The position numbers and the translations under genes are program-made. This document shows, piece after piece, positions 45,015 to 54,117 of a DNA stretch of 64,000 bases. Below the pieces are notes generated by a model, which saw nothing but the letters and a program-made list of their open reading frames with translations, did no database searches and was not told the origin of the DNA. Each line of letters opens with the position of its first letter. The first letter of the stretch is position 1. The stretch comes from Candidatus Gastranaerophilales bacterium (GTDB lineage Bacteria > Cyanobacteriota > Vampirovibrionia > Gastranaerophilales > Gastranaerophilaceae), in NCBI GenBank assembly GCA_944322745.1, contig CALUPV010000005.1, forward strand, positions 1 through 64,000. Direction: 5' to 3'.

Positions 45015-45023
45015 TGTTATAAT
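45015..45023 (+). promoter_or_regulatory. extended -10 promoter of the PDZ gene
   Basis: TGTTATAAT: an extended -10 (TGN then TATAAT at 45018-45023). No good -35 box is spaced 17 bases upstream. Confidence 0.45.
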
Positions 45024-45040
45024 TTGTATAAAGTGATAAA

Positions 45041-45056
45041 TACAATTATAATTGTA
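45041..45056 (+). promoter_or_regulatory. palindrome TACAATTATAATTGTA
   Basis: A perfect 16-bp palindrome at the expected leader of the PDZ gene, 15 bases before its ATG. Its half-site TACAATTA is the complement of that in the palindrome at 44947, so one regulator may bind both. Confidence 0.5.
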
Positions 45057-45071
45057 ACTGAGGAGAAATTT

Positions 45072-45737
45072 ATGATAAAAAAATTAGTTATATTAATTGC
45101 ATTTATAATATATATTACTGGAATATCTTCTGGTGCTTATAATACTTGCGGAATAGGTGTCAAATTATTTAAAGATCATACAAATAATAAAAGCTTTATA
45201 CAAGAGTTTTTACCTGATTCACCTGCCCAAGAAAGAAAAATTCCGCTTGGTAGTGAAATAGTTTCTATAGATAAAAAGAAAACAAAATACCTATATGAAG
45301 ATCAAATATATAATTTGCTTAATGGAAGAGAAGGTACAATAGTTACATTAGTCACAAAGTATAATGGAAAAAAATATACTTATGATGTAAGACGAAAATG
45401 TTGTTATGAAAAAGAAATTGAGGATAAAGTTTTTGATATATATTGGAAGCAAATAGTACCAATAAATATGGCATATACTTCTCCACTTCCAGAAAATATA
45501 ACTTCGAGTGTGAGCTCGAGATATAAGAATGAAATAGTACCTTTATATGAATATTGGTATTTAAGAAGATATAATTTTCAAAGCGGATATAATATGTGCA
45601 AAACATATTATCCAAAAGATTTTGATATTTGTGTTAAAGATGTAGTTAAGAGAGAAATTAACAGAACTATTCAGGATGAGCAGGTTAGAATAAACAGGCT
45701 TGAATATGAAAGACAGATGGAAAAAGAAAAAAAATAG
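45072..45737 (+). CDS. secreted PDZ-domain protein
   Basis: A 221-residue protein starting at ATG 45072 with GAGGAG 6 bases upstream; an earlier in-frame start is less supported. A signal peptide (KKLVILIAFIIYITGISSG) leads to a PDZ-like domain at about 25-110 (GIGVKLF, DSPAQERKIPLGSEIVSID, GREGTIVTLVTKYNGK). The remainder is aromatic-rich, then Arg/Glu-rich helical. No protease motif is present. It may be a periplasmic or membrane-surface scaffold. Confidence 0.75.
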   Translation: MIKKLVILIAFIIYITGISSGAYNTCGIGVKLFKDHTNNKSFIQEFLPDSPAQERKIPLGSEIVSIDKKKTKYLYEDQIYNLLNGREGTIVTLVTKYNGKKYTYDVRRKCCYEKEIEDKVFDIYWKQIVPINMAYTSPLPENITSSVSSRYKNEIVPLYEYWYLRRYNFQSGYNMCKTYYPKDFDICVKDVVKREINRTIQDEQVRINRLEYERQMEKEKK

Positions 45738-45811
45738 CATATAAATATAATCTTTGCGATTTATTTTTATAATAGAATATAAAATATGTAGATTAGTTGA
45801 AAGAAATATTC

Positions 45812-47206
45812 ATGGATATTGAAAATAAATATTTTCATTTTGTAGCAATAGGTGGAGTCGGAATGAGTGCTTTGGCGAAATATCTGGTTGAAAGAGGAGC
45901 CGAAGTTACAGGATCTGATGTTCAAGAAAGTAAATATACGCATTTACTTCAAGAAAAAGGTGTAAAAGTTACTATTGGACATAATCCGAATTTAATAAAA
46001 AAAAATATGATTGTAGTTGCAAGTAGTGCAATTAAACCATCAAATGTTGAAATTGTAAAATCAAAAGAACTTGGATTAAATATTTATCACCGCTCCGATA
46101 TTTTGAAAATGATATCTGATGAGTTTTCAGCAAGAGAAGATTCTTATTTTATAGGCTACTCAGGTACTCATGGTAAAACAACAACAAGCGGTTTGGCTTC
46201 ATATGTATTATCAAAAGCAGGTTTAAATCCGTCATATGTTGTTGGTGGGATAATTCCTGATATTAAAACAAATGGAACATATGCCGGAAATAAATACTTT
46301 ATTGCAGAGTTAGACGAGTCTGATGGTACAATACAAAAATATTCAACCGATATTGCTGTAATCAATAATATGGAAGAAGATCATCTTGACTACTATAAAA
46401 ATGGATTTGAAGATATTGCAAAAACATTTAATAAATACCTTTCAAATAATCCAAATCAAATAGTAATAATTAATAATGATAATGATGGCAATAAAAAGTT
46501 TATGAAACTATATCCAAAATATAATTATATAACTTTTGGATTAGAATCTGCTGATTACATTGCAAAAAATATAAAATATAACGGATTTGGCTCAGAGTTT
46601 GATATTTATAATGCAGGAAATAAAATAGATACTATCAAGTTATCAATTCCAGGAGTACATAATGTATATAATGCATTAGCAGTATATGTATCCTTAATAA
46701 CAGCACAAGTTAATGTTAAAGAAATAAGCCGGTATTTTTATAGCTTTACAGGGATGGGTAGGCGTTTTCAAAAAGTTGCGGAATTTAATAATATTGTAGT
46801 CTATGATGATTATGCCCACCATCCCAGTGAGATAAAAACTACTCTTAAAAGTGCCAATAATGCAAAAAGTACGAATCAGAGAGTTGTTGCTATATTTCAA
46901 CCTCACAGATTCACAAGACTTCAAAGTCTTTGGAGCGAATTTAAAAAAGCTTTTGTTGATGCTGATAAATTGATTGTTACAGATGTATATTCTGCCGGGG
47001 AAGAAAAAATTGAAGGGGTTACATCAGAACTCTTTGTAAAAGAACTAGGGCATAAGGATTGTACATATATTTCAGGTTCTGTTGAAGATATATCAAATAA
47101 AGTAATTCAAGAGTTAAAAGAAAATGATATAGTAATTACTCTCGGAGCAGGAACAATAACAAAACTCGGAAGTCTTTTAGACGAATGTTATAAAAAGGCA
47201 AAATAA
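45812..47206 (+). CDS. murC: UDP-N-acetylmuramate-L-alanine ligase
   Basis: A 464-residue MurC that adds L-Ala to UDP-MurNAc. FVAIGGVGMSALAKYL is the N-terminal nucleotide loop, YSGTHGKTTTSG is the ATP-binding loop, and ELDESDGTIQKY and DDYAHHPSEIKTTL are diagnostic. An alternative TTG start at 45797 adds five residues; the ATG at 45812 fits the family better. It opens a murC-murB-ddl-ftsQ unit (0-1 base gaps or overlaps). Confidence 0.96.
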   Translation: MDIENKYFHFVAIGGVGMSALAKYLVERGAEVTGSDVQESKYTHLLQEKGVKVTIGHNPNLIKKNMIVVASSAIKPSNVEIVKSKELGLNIYHRSDILKMISDEFSAREDSYFIGYSGTHGKTTTSGLASYVLSKAGLNPSYVVGGIIPDIKTNGTYAGNKYFIAELDESDGTIQKYSTDIAVINNMEEDHLDYYKNGFEDIAKTFNKYLSNNPNQIVIINNDNDGNKKFMKLYPKYNYITFGLESADYIAKNIKYNGFGSEFDIYNAGNKIDTIKLSIPGVHNVYNALAVYVSLITAQVNVKEISRYFYSFTGMGRRFQKVAEFNNIVVYDDYAHHPSEIKTTLKSANNAKSTNQRVVAIFQPHRFTRLQSLWSEFKKAFVDADKLIVTDVYSAGEEKIEGVTSELFVKELGHKDCTYISGSVEDISNKVIQELKENDIVITLGAGTITKLGSLLDECYKKAK

Positions 47207-48127
47207 GTGGTTGAAATATTTGAAAATTATGAAATAAAAAATGAGTCAACATTTCGAATTGGAGGTAAAGTTAAAAAGGTTGCTTTCCCGAAGTCTGTTG
47301 ATGAGCTTGTAGAATTACTCAATAAAGATGAATATGAATATATTTTGGGTAATTGTTCTAATGTATTATTCAGTTCAAAAGATATAAATAAAAAAATAAT
47401 TATAACTAAAGATATAAATAAATTTAATTTTGAAAGAAAAAAGTTATATGTAGAATGCGGAGCCAGAGGTCCGGTTGTCTCAAAAGAGTGTAAGAACAGA
47501 TGTTTGAGTGGTTTTGAATTTTTAATTGGTTTCCCCGGCAGTTTTGGCGGAATGATATGTATGAATGCCTCCGCACATAACCAATTTATATCAGATACAT
47601 TTATTTCAGCAAGAGTATTTGATTTGGCAAAAAAAGAAATATTAACATTCAATAAAGAGTTTATGGAATTTTCATATAGAAAGTCTAAGATATTAAATTC
47701 AAATTACATAGTGCTAGATGCAGAATTTGAATTGAAAGATGGTACATCTGAACAAATAGAAGAACTAATGAACAGAAATATGGAATTCAGAAAAAAACAT
47801 CAACCATCGCTAATGTATGGTAATGCAGGGAGTATATTTAAGAATCCCGAGAATGATTCAGCAGGAAGACTTTTAGATTTATGTAAAATGAAAGGTGAAA
47901 AATCAGGCGGTGCAAAGATTTTTGAAAATCATGCTAATTTTATCTTAAATTATGACAATGCAACATCAAAAGATGTATTATCTTTAATGTACAAAATGTA
48001 TTCAAATGTCAAAGAAAAATATACAATAGAATTAAGACCTGAAATAAAATATATAGGTGATAAGGGAACGGAAGAGTATAAATTATGGGAAATAATTACA
48101 GGAAATATTCAAACGACACAAAAATAG
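47207..48127 (+). CDS. murB: UDP-N-acetylenolpyruvoylglucosamine reductase
   Basis: A 306-residue MurB flavoprotein. FAD-binding motifs are LGNCSNVLF and GFPGSFGGMICMNASAHN; the catalytic residues are in FSYRKSK, GNAGSIFKNP and the C-terminal ELRPEIKYIG. It starts with GTG immediately after murC and ends 43 bases inside ddl. Confidence 0.95.
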   Translation: MVEIFENYEIKNESTFRIGGKVKKVAFPKSVDELVELLNKDEYEYILGNCSNVLFSSKDINKKIIITKDINKFNFERKKLYVECGARGPVVSKECKNRCLSGFEFLIGFPGSFGGMICMNASAHNQFISDTFISARVFDLAKKEILTFNKEFMEFSYRKSKILNSNYIVLDAEFELKDGTSEQIEELMNRNMEFRKKHQPSLMYGNAGSIFKNPENDSAGRLLDLCKMKGEKSGGAKIFENHANFILNYDNATSKDVLSLMYKMYSNVKEKYTIELRPEIKYIGDKGTEEYKLWEIITGNIQTTQK

Positions 48128-49038
48128 CAGTACTGTGCGGTGGACTTTCAAGTGAGAGAGAAGTCTCATTAAGATCAGGAAACAATGTCCTAAACTCATT
48201 AAAACGACTAGGATATAAAAATGCACAATTAATTGATGTAGATAAAAATATTGCAAATACACTAATAAACAATAATATAGAAGTAGCATATAATGCATTA
48301 CATGGGAAATATGGTGAAGATGGCTGTATACAAGGAATACTTGAAATTTTGAAAATTCCATATACAGGAAGTGGAGTAATGGCCAGTTCCATATGTATGA
48401 ACAAAGAATATACAAAAAGAGTACTATCTACAAACAAAAATATTCCATTAATTAAATCTGTTTTCATAAAAAAGGGAGAAGATGTACTAGAAAAATGTAA
48501 AAATCTAAATTACCCGCTAATAACAAAGCCGGTATGTGAAGGTTCAAGTTTTGGAATGACAAAAGTAAATACAGAAAAAGAACTTTTACCTGCCTATAAA
48601 GAAGCAATAAAATATAATGATGATGTACTTGTAGAAGAATTTATTAATGGATTTTTTATAACAGTAGGTGTATTAGAAAAAGATAATGAAACATTTGCTA
48701 CAGAAATACTAGAGATAAGACCGAAAAATGAATGGTATGATTATGAAGCGAAATATACAAAAGGAATGTCTGATTTTATCGTTCCATCAACATCTCTAAC
48801 AGAAAAAGCATCAAAAGAAATAAAAGAGATATCAATAGAAGCACACAAGACAGCAGGTTGTTCCGGAGTTTCAAGAATAGATTTTATGGTAATAAATGAC
48901 AGACCATATTTCCTTGAAATAAATACAAGCCCAGGCATGACAGATACAAGCGATTTACCTGCCCAAGCGGCTGTAATGGGTATAACTTATGATGATTTAG
49001 TATTAATGATATTAAATAATGCAGGACTAAACAGATAA
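48085..49038 (+). CDS. ddl: D-alanine-D-alanine ligase
   Basis: A 317-residue Ddl. IAVLCGGLSSEREVSLRSG is the N-terminal motif, YPLITKPVCEGSSFGMTKV the ATP-grasp loop and FLEINTSPGMTDTS the metal-binding end. It joins two D-Ala for the peptidoglycan peptide. Its start overlaps murB by 43 bases in another frame, so no closer ATG with a good ribosome site exists. Confidence 0.95.
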   Translation: MGNNYRKYSNDTKIAVLCGGLSSEREVSLRSGNNVLNSLKRLGYKNAQLIDVDKNIANTLINNNIEVAYNALHGKYGEDGCIQGILEILKIPYTGSGVMASSICMNKEYTKRVLSTNKNIPLIKSVFIKKGEDVLEKCKNLNYPLITKPVCEGSSFGMTKVNTEKELLPAYKEAIKYNDDVLVEEFINGFFITVGVLEKDNETFATEILEIRPKNEWYDYEAKYTKGMSDFIVPSTSLTEKASKEIKEISIEAHKTAGCSGVSRIDFMVINDRPYFLEINTSPGMTDTSDLPAQAAVMGITYDDLVLMILNNAGLNR

Positions 49039-49874
49039 TGTCAGATGAATATGTTGTACAGAGAAGAATAAAACAACAGAAACTGCGAAGAAAAGCGCGT
49101 CGTGGTGAAATTGCTATAAGAAGAATATATAAGTTAGTGAGATTTTCATTTATTCTTTTTATTTTTTATGCAACATACAGATTAGCTATTTGCCATTATT
49201 GGTTTTTACCAAATGATTTATATGAAAAAGGAATTGGGAAACAGCTTGAAATTATAGGAAATGACATAGTATCCGAAAAAAAAGTAATAGAGGAAATGAA
49301 AAAATTTCCAATAGAAAAGAAGCCAATATATCAAGTAAATCCGGCAGAAATAGCTAACCAAATAGAGCAATTATCTCCTGTAAAAAGAGCATACGTAAGA
49401 AGATTTTGGTTTCCTGCAAGATTTGTTGTTATGTTAGAAGAAGTTACTCCCGTAATAGTAATATCACCGTCTGAAGAAGCCCCGGCAGTAGCTGCTCTTT
49501 CAATATCCGGGGAATTAATTGGGAGAGAATATTTACCTTTATCCGATAAATATGATGTTGTGAGAATATTGACATATGGTACAAATGATGATTATGAAAA
49601 ATGGGATGTAGAAAAAATAAGTGATTTGTATAAATTGGGAAGCCTTATAGAAGAATATTCGGGAGAGAAATTGGAATATATAGATTTACGGATAAAACAT
49701 AATGCTTTTGCACAACTAGAGTCTGTAAAATTGAAACTTGGCGAAATAGATGTTTCAGTATTTGACAGAATAAAAGTTATTCACGATATTTTACCAGAAA
49801 TAAAACAGATGTCTGATAAAATAAAATATATAGATTTATCTTGGAAAGATTCAAAATACTTAAAAATGAAATAA
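49038..49874 (+). CDS. ftsQ: cell division protein FtsQ
   Basis: A 278-residue FtsQ. A basic cytoplasmic tail (RRIKQQKLRRKARRGE), one TM helix (FSFILFIFYATYRLAI), a POTRA domain (LEIIGNDIVSEKKVIEEM) and a beta domain (SPVKRAYVRRFWFPARFVVMLEEVTP) are in the usual order. It organises FtsL/FtsB at the septum. It overlaps ddl by one base. The spc operon follows after 165 bases. Confidence 0.9.
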   Translation: MSDEYVVQRRIKQQKLRRKARRGEIAIRRIYKLVRFSFILFIFYATYRLAICHYWFLPNDLYEKGIGKQLEIIGNDIVSEKKVIEEMKKFPIEKKPIYQVNPAEIANQIEQLSPVKRAYVRRFWFPARFVVMLEEVTPVIVISPSEEAPAVAALSISGELIGREYLPLSDKYDVVRILTYGTNDDYEKWDVEKISDLYKLGSLIEEYSGEKLEYIDLRIKHNAFAQLESVKLKLGEIDVSVFDRIKVIHDILPEIKQMSDKIKYIDLSWKDSKYLKMK

Positions 49875-49897
49875 AAAGTATTGAAAAAAAAAATTTT

Positions 49898-49903
49898 TAT
49901 AAT
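49898..49903 (+). promoter_or_regulatory. -10 box of the rpsE unit
   Basis: A perfect TATAAT with A/T-rich upstream sequence and no clear -35 box at 17 bases. Transcription from about 49910 would give a leader of about 130 bases ahead of rpsE. Confidence 0.5.
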
Positions 49904-49939
49904 ATGATGAGATAGTCAGAAAAAGAAAATCCAACTAAT

Positions 49940-50003
49940 AACATGTTAAGAAGGTGCTTATGCTAAGATAAGTCAAGTCCTTTTAGTCATGTTTTTTTAT
50001 TTT
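49940..50003 (+). promoter_or_regulatory. candidate leader attenuator of rpsE
   Basis: AACATG (49940-49945) pairs with CATGTT (49988-49993), and AGAAGG (49949-49954) with CCTTTT (49979-49984), across a 3x3 internal loop. The stem ends in a seven-T run. Located in the rpsE leader, it could terminate transcription when unbound; an r-protein would be the natural regulator. Confidence 0.5.
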
Positions 50004-50039
50004 TAGGATAAATTTAAAACTTAAAGAAAGGTTATTAAC

Positions 50040-50579
50040 GTGGAAGAAACAAAAGTAAAATCTAAAAAAAGAAAAATTGAAACAACTTCTGAACCACAAC
50101 AGACAGAATGGAAAGAACAAGTAATTCAAGTAAGAAGAGTTACCAAAGTTGTTAAGGGTGGTAAGAAATTAAGTTTTAGAGCAATAGTTGTTGTCGGAAA
50201 CAAAAACGGACAAGTAGGCGTAGGCTGTGCAAAAGCAGCAGAAGTAATTATCGCAATCCAAAAAGCAGTAGCTGACGGAAGAAAGAATTTAATCAATGTA
50301 CCAATATATAGAACAACAATTCCTCATCCTATAACAGGCCGTTCAGGAGCAGGAAGTGTAATGTTGAAACCAGCTTCACAAGGTACCGGAGTTATCGCAG
50401 GCGGTGCAGTTCGTGCAGTATTAGAATTAGCAGGTGTAGAAAACATATTAAGTAAATCACTTGGTTCTAAATCACCATTAAACGCAGCAAATGCAACATT
50501 AAATGCACTACAAGCATTAAAACCATTTGATGTAGTAGCAAAAAGACGTGGTTTATCATTAAAAGATATGCTTAACTAA
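50040..50579 (+). CDS. rpsE: 30S ribosomal protein S5
   Basis: A 179-residue S5 with GTG start and AAAGG upstream. The double-stranded RNA-binding fold is seen in [25 protein letters not shown] and the C-terminal [18 protein letters not shown]. The first 25 residues are a charged extension. It is the first gene here of a truncated spc operon; rpsH, rplF and rplR, usually upstream, are absent. Confidence 0.96.
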   Translation: MEETKVKSKKRKIETTSEPQQTEWKEQVIQVRRVTKVVKGGKKLSFRAIVVVGNKNGQVGVGCAKAAEVIIAIQKAVADGRKNLINVPIYRTTIPHPITGRSGAGSVMLKPASQGTGVIAGGAVRAVLELAGVENILSKSLGSKSPLNAANATLNALQALKPFDVVAKRRGLSLKDMLN

Positions 50580-50592
50580 GAGGAATTGAATA

Positions 50593-50775
50593 ATGGCAAA
50601 TAAAAAAGTAAAAATAACATTAGTAAAGAGCCTGATTGGTTCAACAGAAAAGCAAAGAAGAGTAGCAAAAGCTCTAGGCTTAACAAAAAAAGATCAAACA
50701 GTAGAACATGAAAATTCAGCAGTAATTATGGGTATGGTTAATGCTATCCCTCATTTACTAAAAGTAGCTGAGTAG
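50593..50775 (+). CDS. rpmD: 50S ribosomal protein L30
   Basis: A 60-residue L30: KKVKITLVKSLIGSTEKQRR, the ALGLTKKDQTVEHENSAVIMGM segment and a normal length. It lies 13 bases after rpsE with GAGGA upstream. Confidence 0.95.
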   Translation: MANKKVKITLVKSLIGSTEKQRRVAKALGLTKKDQTVEHENSAVIMGMVNAIPHLLKVAE

Positions 50776-50793
50776 TATGAAAGGTGATTTAAA

Positions 50794-51246
50794 ATGACAG
50801 ATAGAATAAAAATAGAAGACTTAAGACCGGCTGAAGGTTCTACCGGAAAAATAAAAAGAGTAGGTCGCGGAAGATCATCAGGCTGGGGAAAAACATCTTG
50901 TCGCGGAAACAATGGTGAAGGTCAAAGAGCCGGAAGATCATCTAAAAGAGGATTTGAAGGCGGTCAAATGCCTGGTTACAGACAAATGCCGAAATTAAAA
51001 GGCTTTAAGAACTTTAATGCAATATGTTATGCTGCAATCAATGTAAGTGAGTTGGCTAATGTACAAGCTGACGAAATTACATTAGAATCATTAAAAGCAG
51101 AAGGAAAAGTTAGTTCAAAGGCTGAGGCATTAAGAGTATTAGGTAACGGAGAATTAACTAAAGCTGTTAAAGTTAGCGCTAGATATTTTACAGAATCAGC
51201 AAAAGAAAAAATTGAAAAAGCAGGTGGAAAGGCTCAGTTAGTATAA
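50794..51246 (+). CDS. rplO: 50S ribosomal protein L15
   Basis: A 150-residue L15 with the Gly/Arg-rich RVGRGRSSGWGKTSCRGNNG and the conserved GGQMPGYRQMPKLKGF stretch. The stop overlaps the secY start by one base. Confidence 0.96.
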   Translation: MTDRIKIEDLRPAEGSTGKIKRVGRGRSSGWGKTSCRGNNGEGQRAGRSSKRGFEGGQMPGYRQMPKLKGFKNFNAICYAAINVSELANVQADEITLESLKAEGKVSSKAEALRVLGNGELTKAVKVSARYFTESAKEKIEKAGGKAQLV

Positions 51247-52589
51247 TGCAACAATATACGCCAAATCAGCAAAATTTGCAGGCAATGTTATCAAATTTAA
51301 ATATTGCAGGTTTGAGAACAAAAATCATCTTTACTTTAGTAATGATTATGGTATTCAGACTTTGTGCACAATTGCCGTTATTTGGAATTGATGGTCAAAA
51401 CTTTGCAAATCTTGCTGCTACAAATAATCTTATTGGCTTTTTGGATATGTTCTCAGGCGGCGCGCTTGGGAACGTATCTATAATAGCACTTGGTATTGGT
51501 CCATATATAACAGCATCAATTATTATGCAGTTATTAGCTGTAGTAATACCACACTTAGAACAGTTGCAGAAAGAAGAGGGTGAAGCTGGAAGAAGAAAAT
51601 TATCACAGTATACTCGTATTTTTACCATAATAATTGCAGCTATTCAGGCTTTAGTATTTGTAGCTTATCTTACAAAAACTGCTCGCGGTGCAATAATGCC
51701 TGATGTAAATATAATATCGTTTGCGATTGGTTCTATAGTGATATTAACAGCTGGTTCTGCTTTTACAATGTGGATGGCTGAATTGATGACAGAACGTGGT
51801 ATTGGAAATGGTGCATCAATGTTAATTTTCTGTGGTATTATTTCAAAAATACCTTTTTATGCCGGTCAAACAGCAACACTTGTAAGCGGCAATTCTTCAT
51901 TACAGCCGGGATTATTGTTATTATTGCTTATTTTCTTTGCAACAATGGTTTTCATTGTAATAATGCAAGAATCTGCAAGAAAAGTAATCATTGTTAATCC
52001 TAGAAGACAGGTAGGAAATAAAGTATATGGCGGAACCAATACTTATATTCCGTTTAAATTAAATCCGGGTGGTGTTATGCCAATAATCTTTGCTATTGCA
52101 ATTTTATTGTTTCCTACAACAATATTGGGTTTGTTTGGCCAAGCTAATATAAGCAATGAAGTTCTAAGAAATATTATTGTTTCATTGTCTAATTTTTTGA
52201 GTCCGTCAAAAATAACATACAATGTAATATACTTTTTGCTTATATTCGGACTAACTTTTTTCTATGCATCAATAATTCCAAATTTACAACCTAAAGAAAT
52301 TGCAACGAATTTGAAGAAATATGGTTCTTCAATACCTGGAATTAAACCTGGTAAACCGACTGCAGAAGCGTTGGATAAGATTTTAAGTAAAACTACATTT
52401 ATTGGAGCATTAGCTCTTGCAACAATTGCATTGATACCTTCTATCGCATGTAATATTACAGGAATAACCACACTGCAAGGTATCGGAGCTACTTCATTAA
52501 TAATTATGGTTGGTGTTGCTTTAGATTTTATAAATCAAGTCAGAACTAACTTACTACCCAAAAATTATGAAAGTTTTCTGAAACAATAA
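51246..52589 (+). CDS. secY: preprotein translocase subunit SecY
   Basis: A 447-residue SecY with ten TM helices. LGIGPYITASIIMQLL, GNGASMLIFCGIISKIP and VNPRRQVGNKVYGGTNTYIPFKLN-type motifs identify it. It forms the protein-conducting channel and takes exported proteins such as the SLH protein. It overlaps rplO and ends in a terminator; the usual infA-rpmJ-rpsM continuation is not present. Confidence 0.97.
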   Translation: MQQYTPNQQNLQAMLSNLNIAGLRTKIIFTLVMIMVFRLCAQLPLFGIDGQNFANLAATNNLIGFLDMFSGGALGNVSIIALGIGPYITASIIMQLLAVVIPHLEQLQKEEGEAGRRKLSQYTRIFTIIIAAIQALVFVAYLTKTARGAIMPDVNIISFAIGSIVILTAGSAFTMWMAELMTERGIGNGASMLIFCGIISKIPFYAGQTATLVSGNSSLQPGLLLLLLIFFATMVFIVIMQESARKVIIVNPRRQVGNKVYGGTNTYIPFKLNPGGVMPIIFAIAILLFPTTILGLFGQANISNEVLRNIIVSLSNFLSPSKITYNVIYFLLIFGLTFFYASIIPNLQPKEIATNLKKYGSSIPGIKPGKPTAEALDKILSKTTFIGALALATIALIPSIACNITGITTLQGIGATSLIIMVGVALDFINQVRTNLLPKNYESFLKQ

Positions 52590-52605
52590 AAAATAAAAAA
52601 CAAAA

Positions 52606-52632
52606 GATGAACCTGAAAAGGTTCATTTTTTT
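52606..52632 (+). terminator. terminator after secY
   Basis: ATGAACCT and AGGTTCAT form an 8-bp stem followed by T-run. Confidence 0.88.
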
Positions 52633-52651
52633 TATTCAAAAAAATTTGATG

Positions 52652-52660
52652 TGATATAAT
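52652..52660 (+). promoter_or_regulatory. extended -10 promoter of adk-map
   Basis: TGATATAAT: TG, one base, then TATAAT at 52655-52660. The -35 region is weak. The leader to adk is about 30 bases. Confidence 0.5.
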
Positions 52661-52696
52661 TAACTAGATAGACATATAAGACACGAGGACAAAAAT

Positions 52697-53353
52697 ATGA
52701 AAAAAGAATTTATATTTATTGGACCACCGGGAAGCGGTAAAGGCACACAAACAAAAATTTTATCAAAAGAATATAGTCTTCCACATATAGACACAGGTTC
52801 ATTATTGAGAGAGGCTGTAGCGTCTGGTAGTGAAGAAGGGAAATTAGCTAATAGTTATATGGAAAAAGGTCAGCTTGTTCCAATTGAGTTGGTTTCGAAG
52901 ATAATAAAGAATAGATTATTAAAAGAAGATTGTGTTAATGGTTTTATTTTAGATGGTTATCCAAGAAGTTTAGAACAAGCATATGCTTTAGATGATATTT
53001 TAGGAGAAATTGACAAAGATAATGATATAAAACCACAAGTATTTTATTTTGAAGTAGCACAAGAGAAATTAGTAGAAAGACTTGTCAATAGACGTTCTTG
53101 TAGCAAATGTGGTGCAATATATAATTTAAAAACGATGAAATTAAAAGATGAAACAAAGTGTGAGAAATGTGGTGGGGCTTTAATAAGAAGAGATGATGAT
53201 ACAGAAGAAGTTGCAACAAAAAGATTCGCAACATATTTTGAACAAACAGAACCATTAATCAAATTATATGCTGATAGAGGGCTATTAACCAAGTTAGATG
53301 CAAGTTTAGATATAGATACAATATACAAAAATCTTACAGGAGCAATAAAATAA
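52697..53353 (+). CDS. adk: adenylate kinase
   Basis: A 218-residue Adk, converting ATP and AMP to ADP. The P-loop is GPPGSGKGTQT; FILDGYPRS is the AMP-binding motif. The lid holds a zinc site, CSKCG and CEKCGG, typical of the long, zinc-bearing form found in Gram-positive and many other bacteria. map starts 2 bases after its stop. Confidence 0.97.
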   Translation: MKKEFIFIGPPGSGKGTQTKILSKEYSLPHIDTGSLLREAVASGSEEGKLANSYMEKGQLVPIELVSKIIKNRLLKEDCVNGFILDGYPRSLEQAYALDDILGEIDKDNDIKPQVFYFEVAQEKLVERLVNRRSCSKCGAIYNLKTMKLKDETKCEKCGGALIRRDDDTEEVATKRFATYFEQTEPLIKLYADRGLLTKLDASLDIDTIYKNLTGAIK

Positions 53354-53354
53354 A

Positions 53355-54107
53355 ATGTCCATACATAGGAAGTCAAAATTTGAAGTTAATCTAATGAAGC
53401 AAGCCGGAAATATTGTTGCTTTGGTACATGCAACAATGAAAGAGGTTATAAAAGAAGGTATTACAACAAAAGAACTTGATGAAATTGCGTATAAAATAAT
53501 AAAAAGCAATAAAGCAGATCCAACTTTTCTTGGCTATCATGGTTTTCCAGGTACTATTTGTGCATCTATAAATGAGCAAGTTGTTCATGGAATACCTTCG
53601 AATGAAGTTGTATTAAAGAATGGAGATATAATAAGTATCGATATTGGTGCAACATATAAAGGTTTTGTCGGAGATAGTGCTTGGACATATGCAGTAGGAG
53701 AAATTTCAGAAGAAAAAAAGATGTTGTTAAAAGCAACTGAAGAATCATTATTTTCCGGCTTAGAACATATGAAAAGCAATGACAGACTTGAAAATGTTGC
53801 AGGCGCAATAGAAGATGTTGCAAAAAAATATAATTTGGGAATTGTAAGACAATATGGCGGTCACGGTGTAGGTCGAGAAATGCATGAAGATCCGTTTGTT
53901 TTTAATTATCGAACAAATAATCAATTAGTATTACAGAAAGGAATGACTATAGCCATAGAACCGATGTTAAATCTTGGTTGTGATGATGTAATTGTTCTTG
54001 ATGATGAATGGACAGTAGTAACAAAAGATAAAAAAGCTTCAGCTCATTTTGAACATACAGTACATGTAACAGATGATGGACCGGAAATACTAACAAAATT
54101 ACTATAA
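53355..54107 (+). CDS. map: type I methionine aminopeptidase
   Basis: A 250-residue MetAP. The five metal ligands are visible: IDIGATYKGFVGDSAWT (two Asp), YGGHGVGREMHEDP (His), TIAIEPML (Glu) and HFEHTVHV (Glu). GYHGFPGTICASINEQVVHG is the substrate-side motif. No N-terminal zinc finger is present. It removes the initiator Met from new proteins. Confidence 0.97.
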   Translation: MSIHRKSKFEVNLMKQAGNIVALVHATMKEVIKEGITTKELDEIAYKIIKSNKADPTFLGYHGFPGTICASINEQVVHGIPSNEVVLKNGDIISIDIGATYKGFVGDSAWTYAVGEISEEKKMLLKATEESLFSGLEHMKSNDRLENVAGAIEDVAKKYNLGIVRQYGGHGVGREMHEDPFVFNYRTNNQLVLQKGMTIAIEPMLNLGCDDVIVLDDEWTVVTKDKKASAHFEHTVHVTDDGPEILTKLL

Positions 54108-54117
54108 GGAAAAAGAC

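Noticed and set aside
48096-48467. antisense ORF in ddl
   Set aside because: A reading-frame shadow of ddl with no start signal.
49945-49965. short peptide MLRRCLC in the rpsE leader
   Set aside because: There is no ribosome site before its ATG; the hairpin explains the region better.
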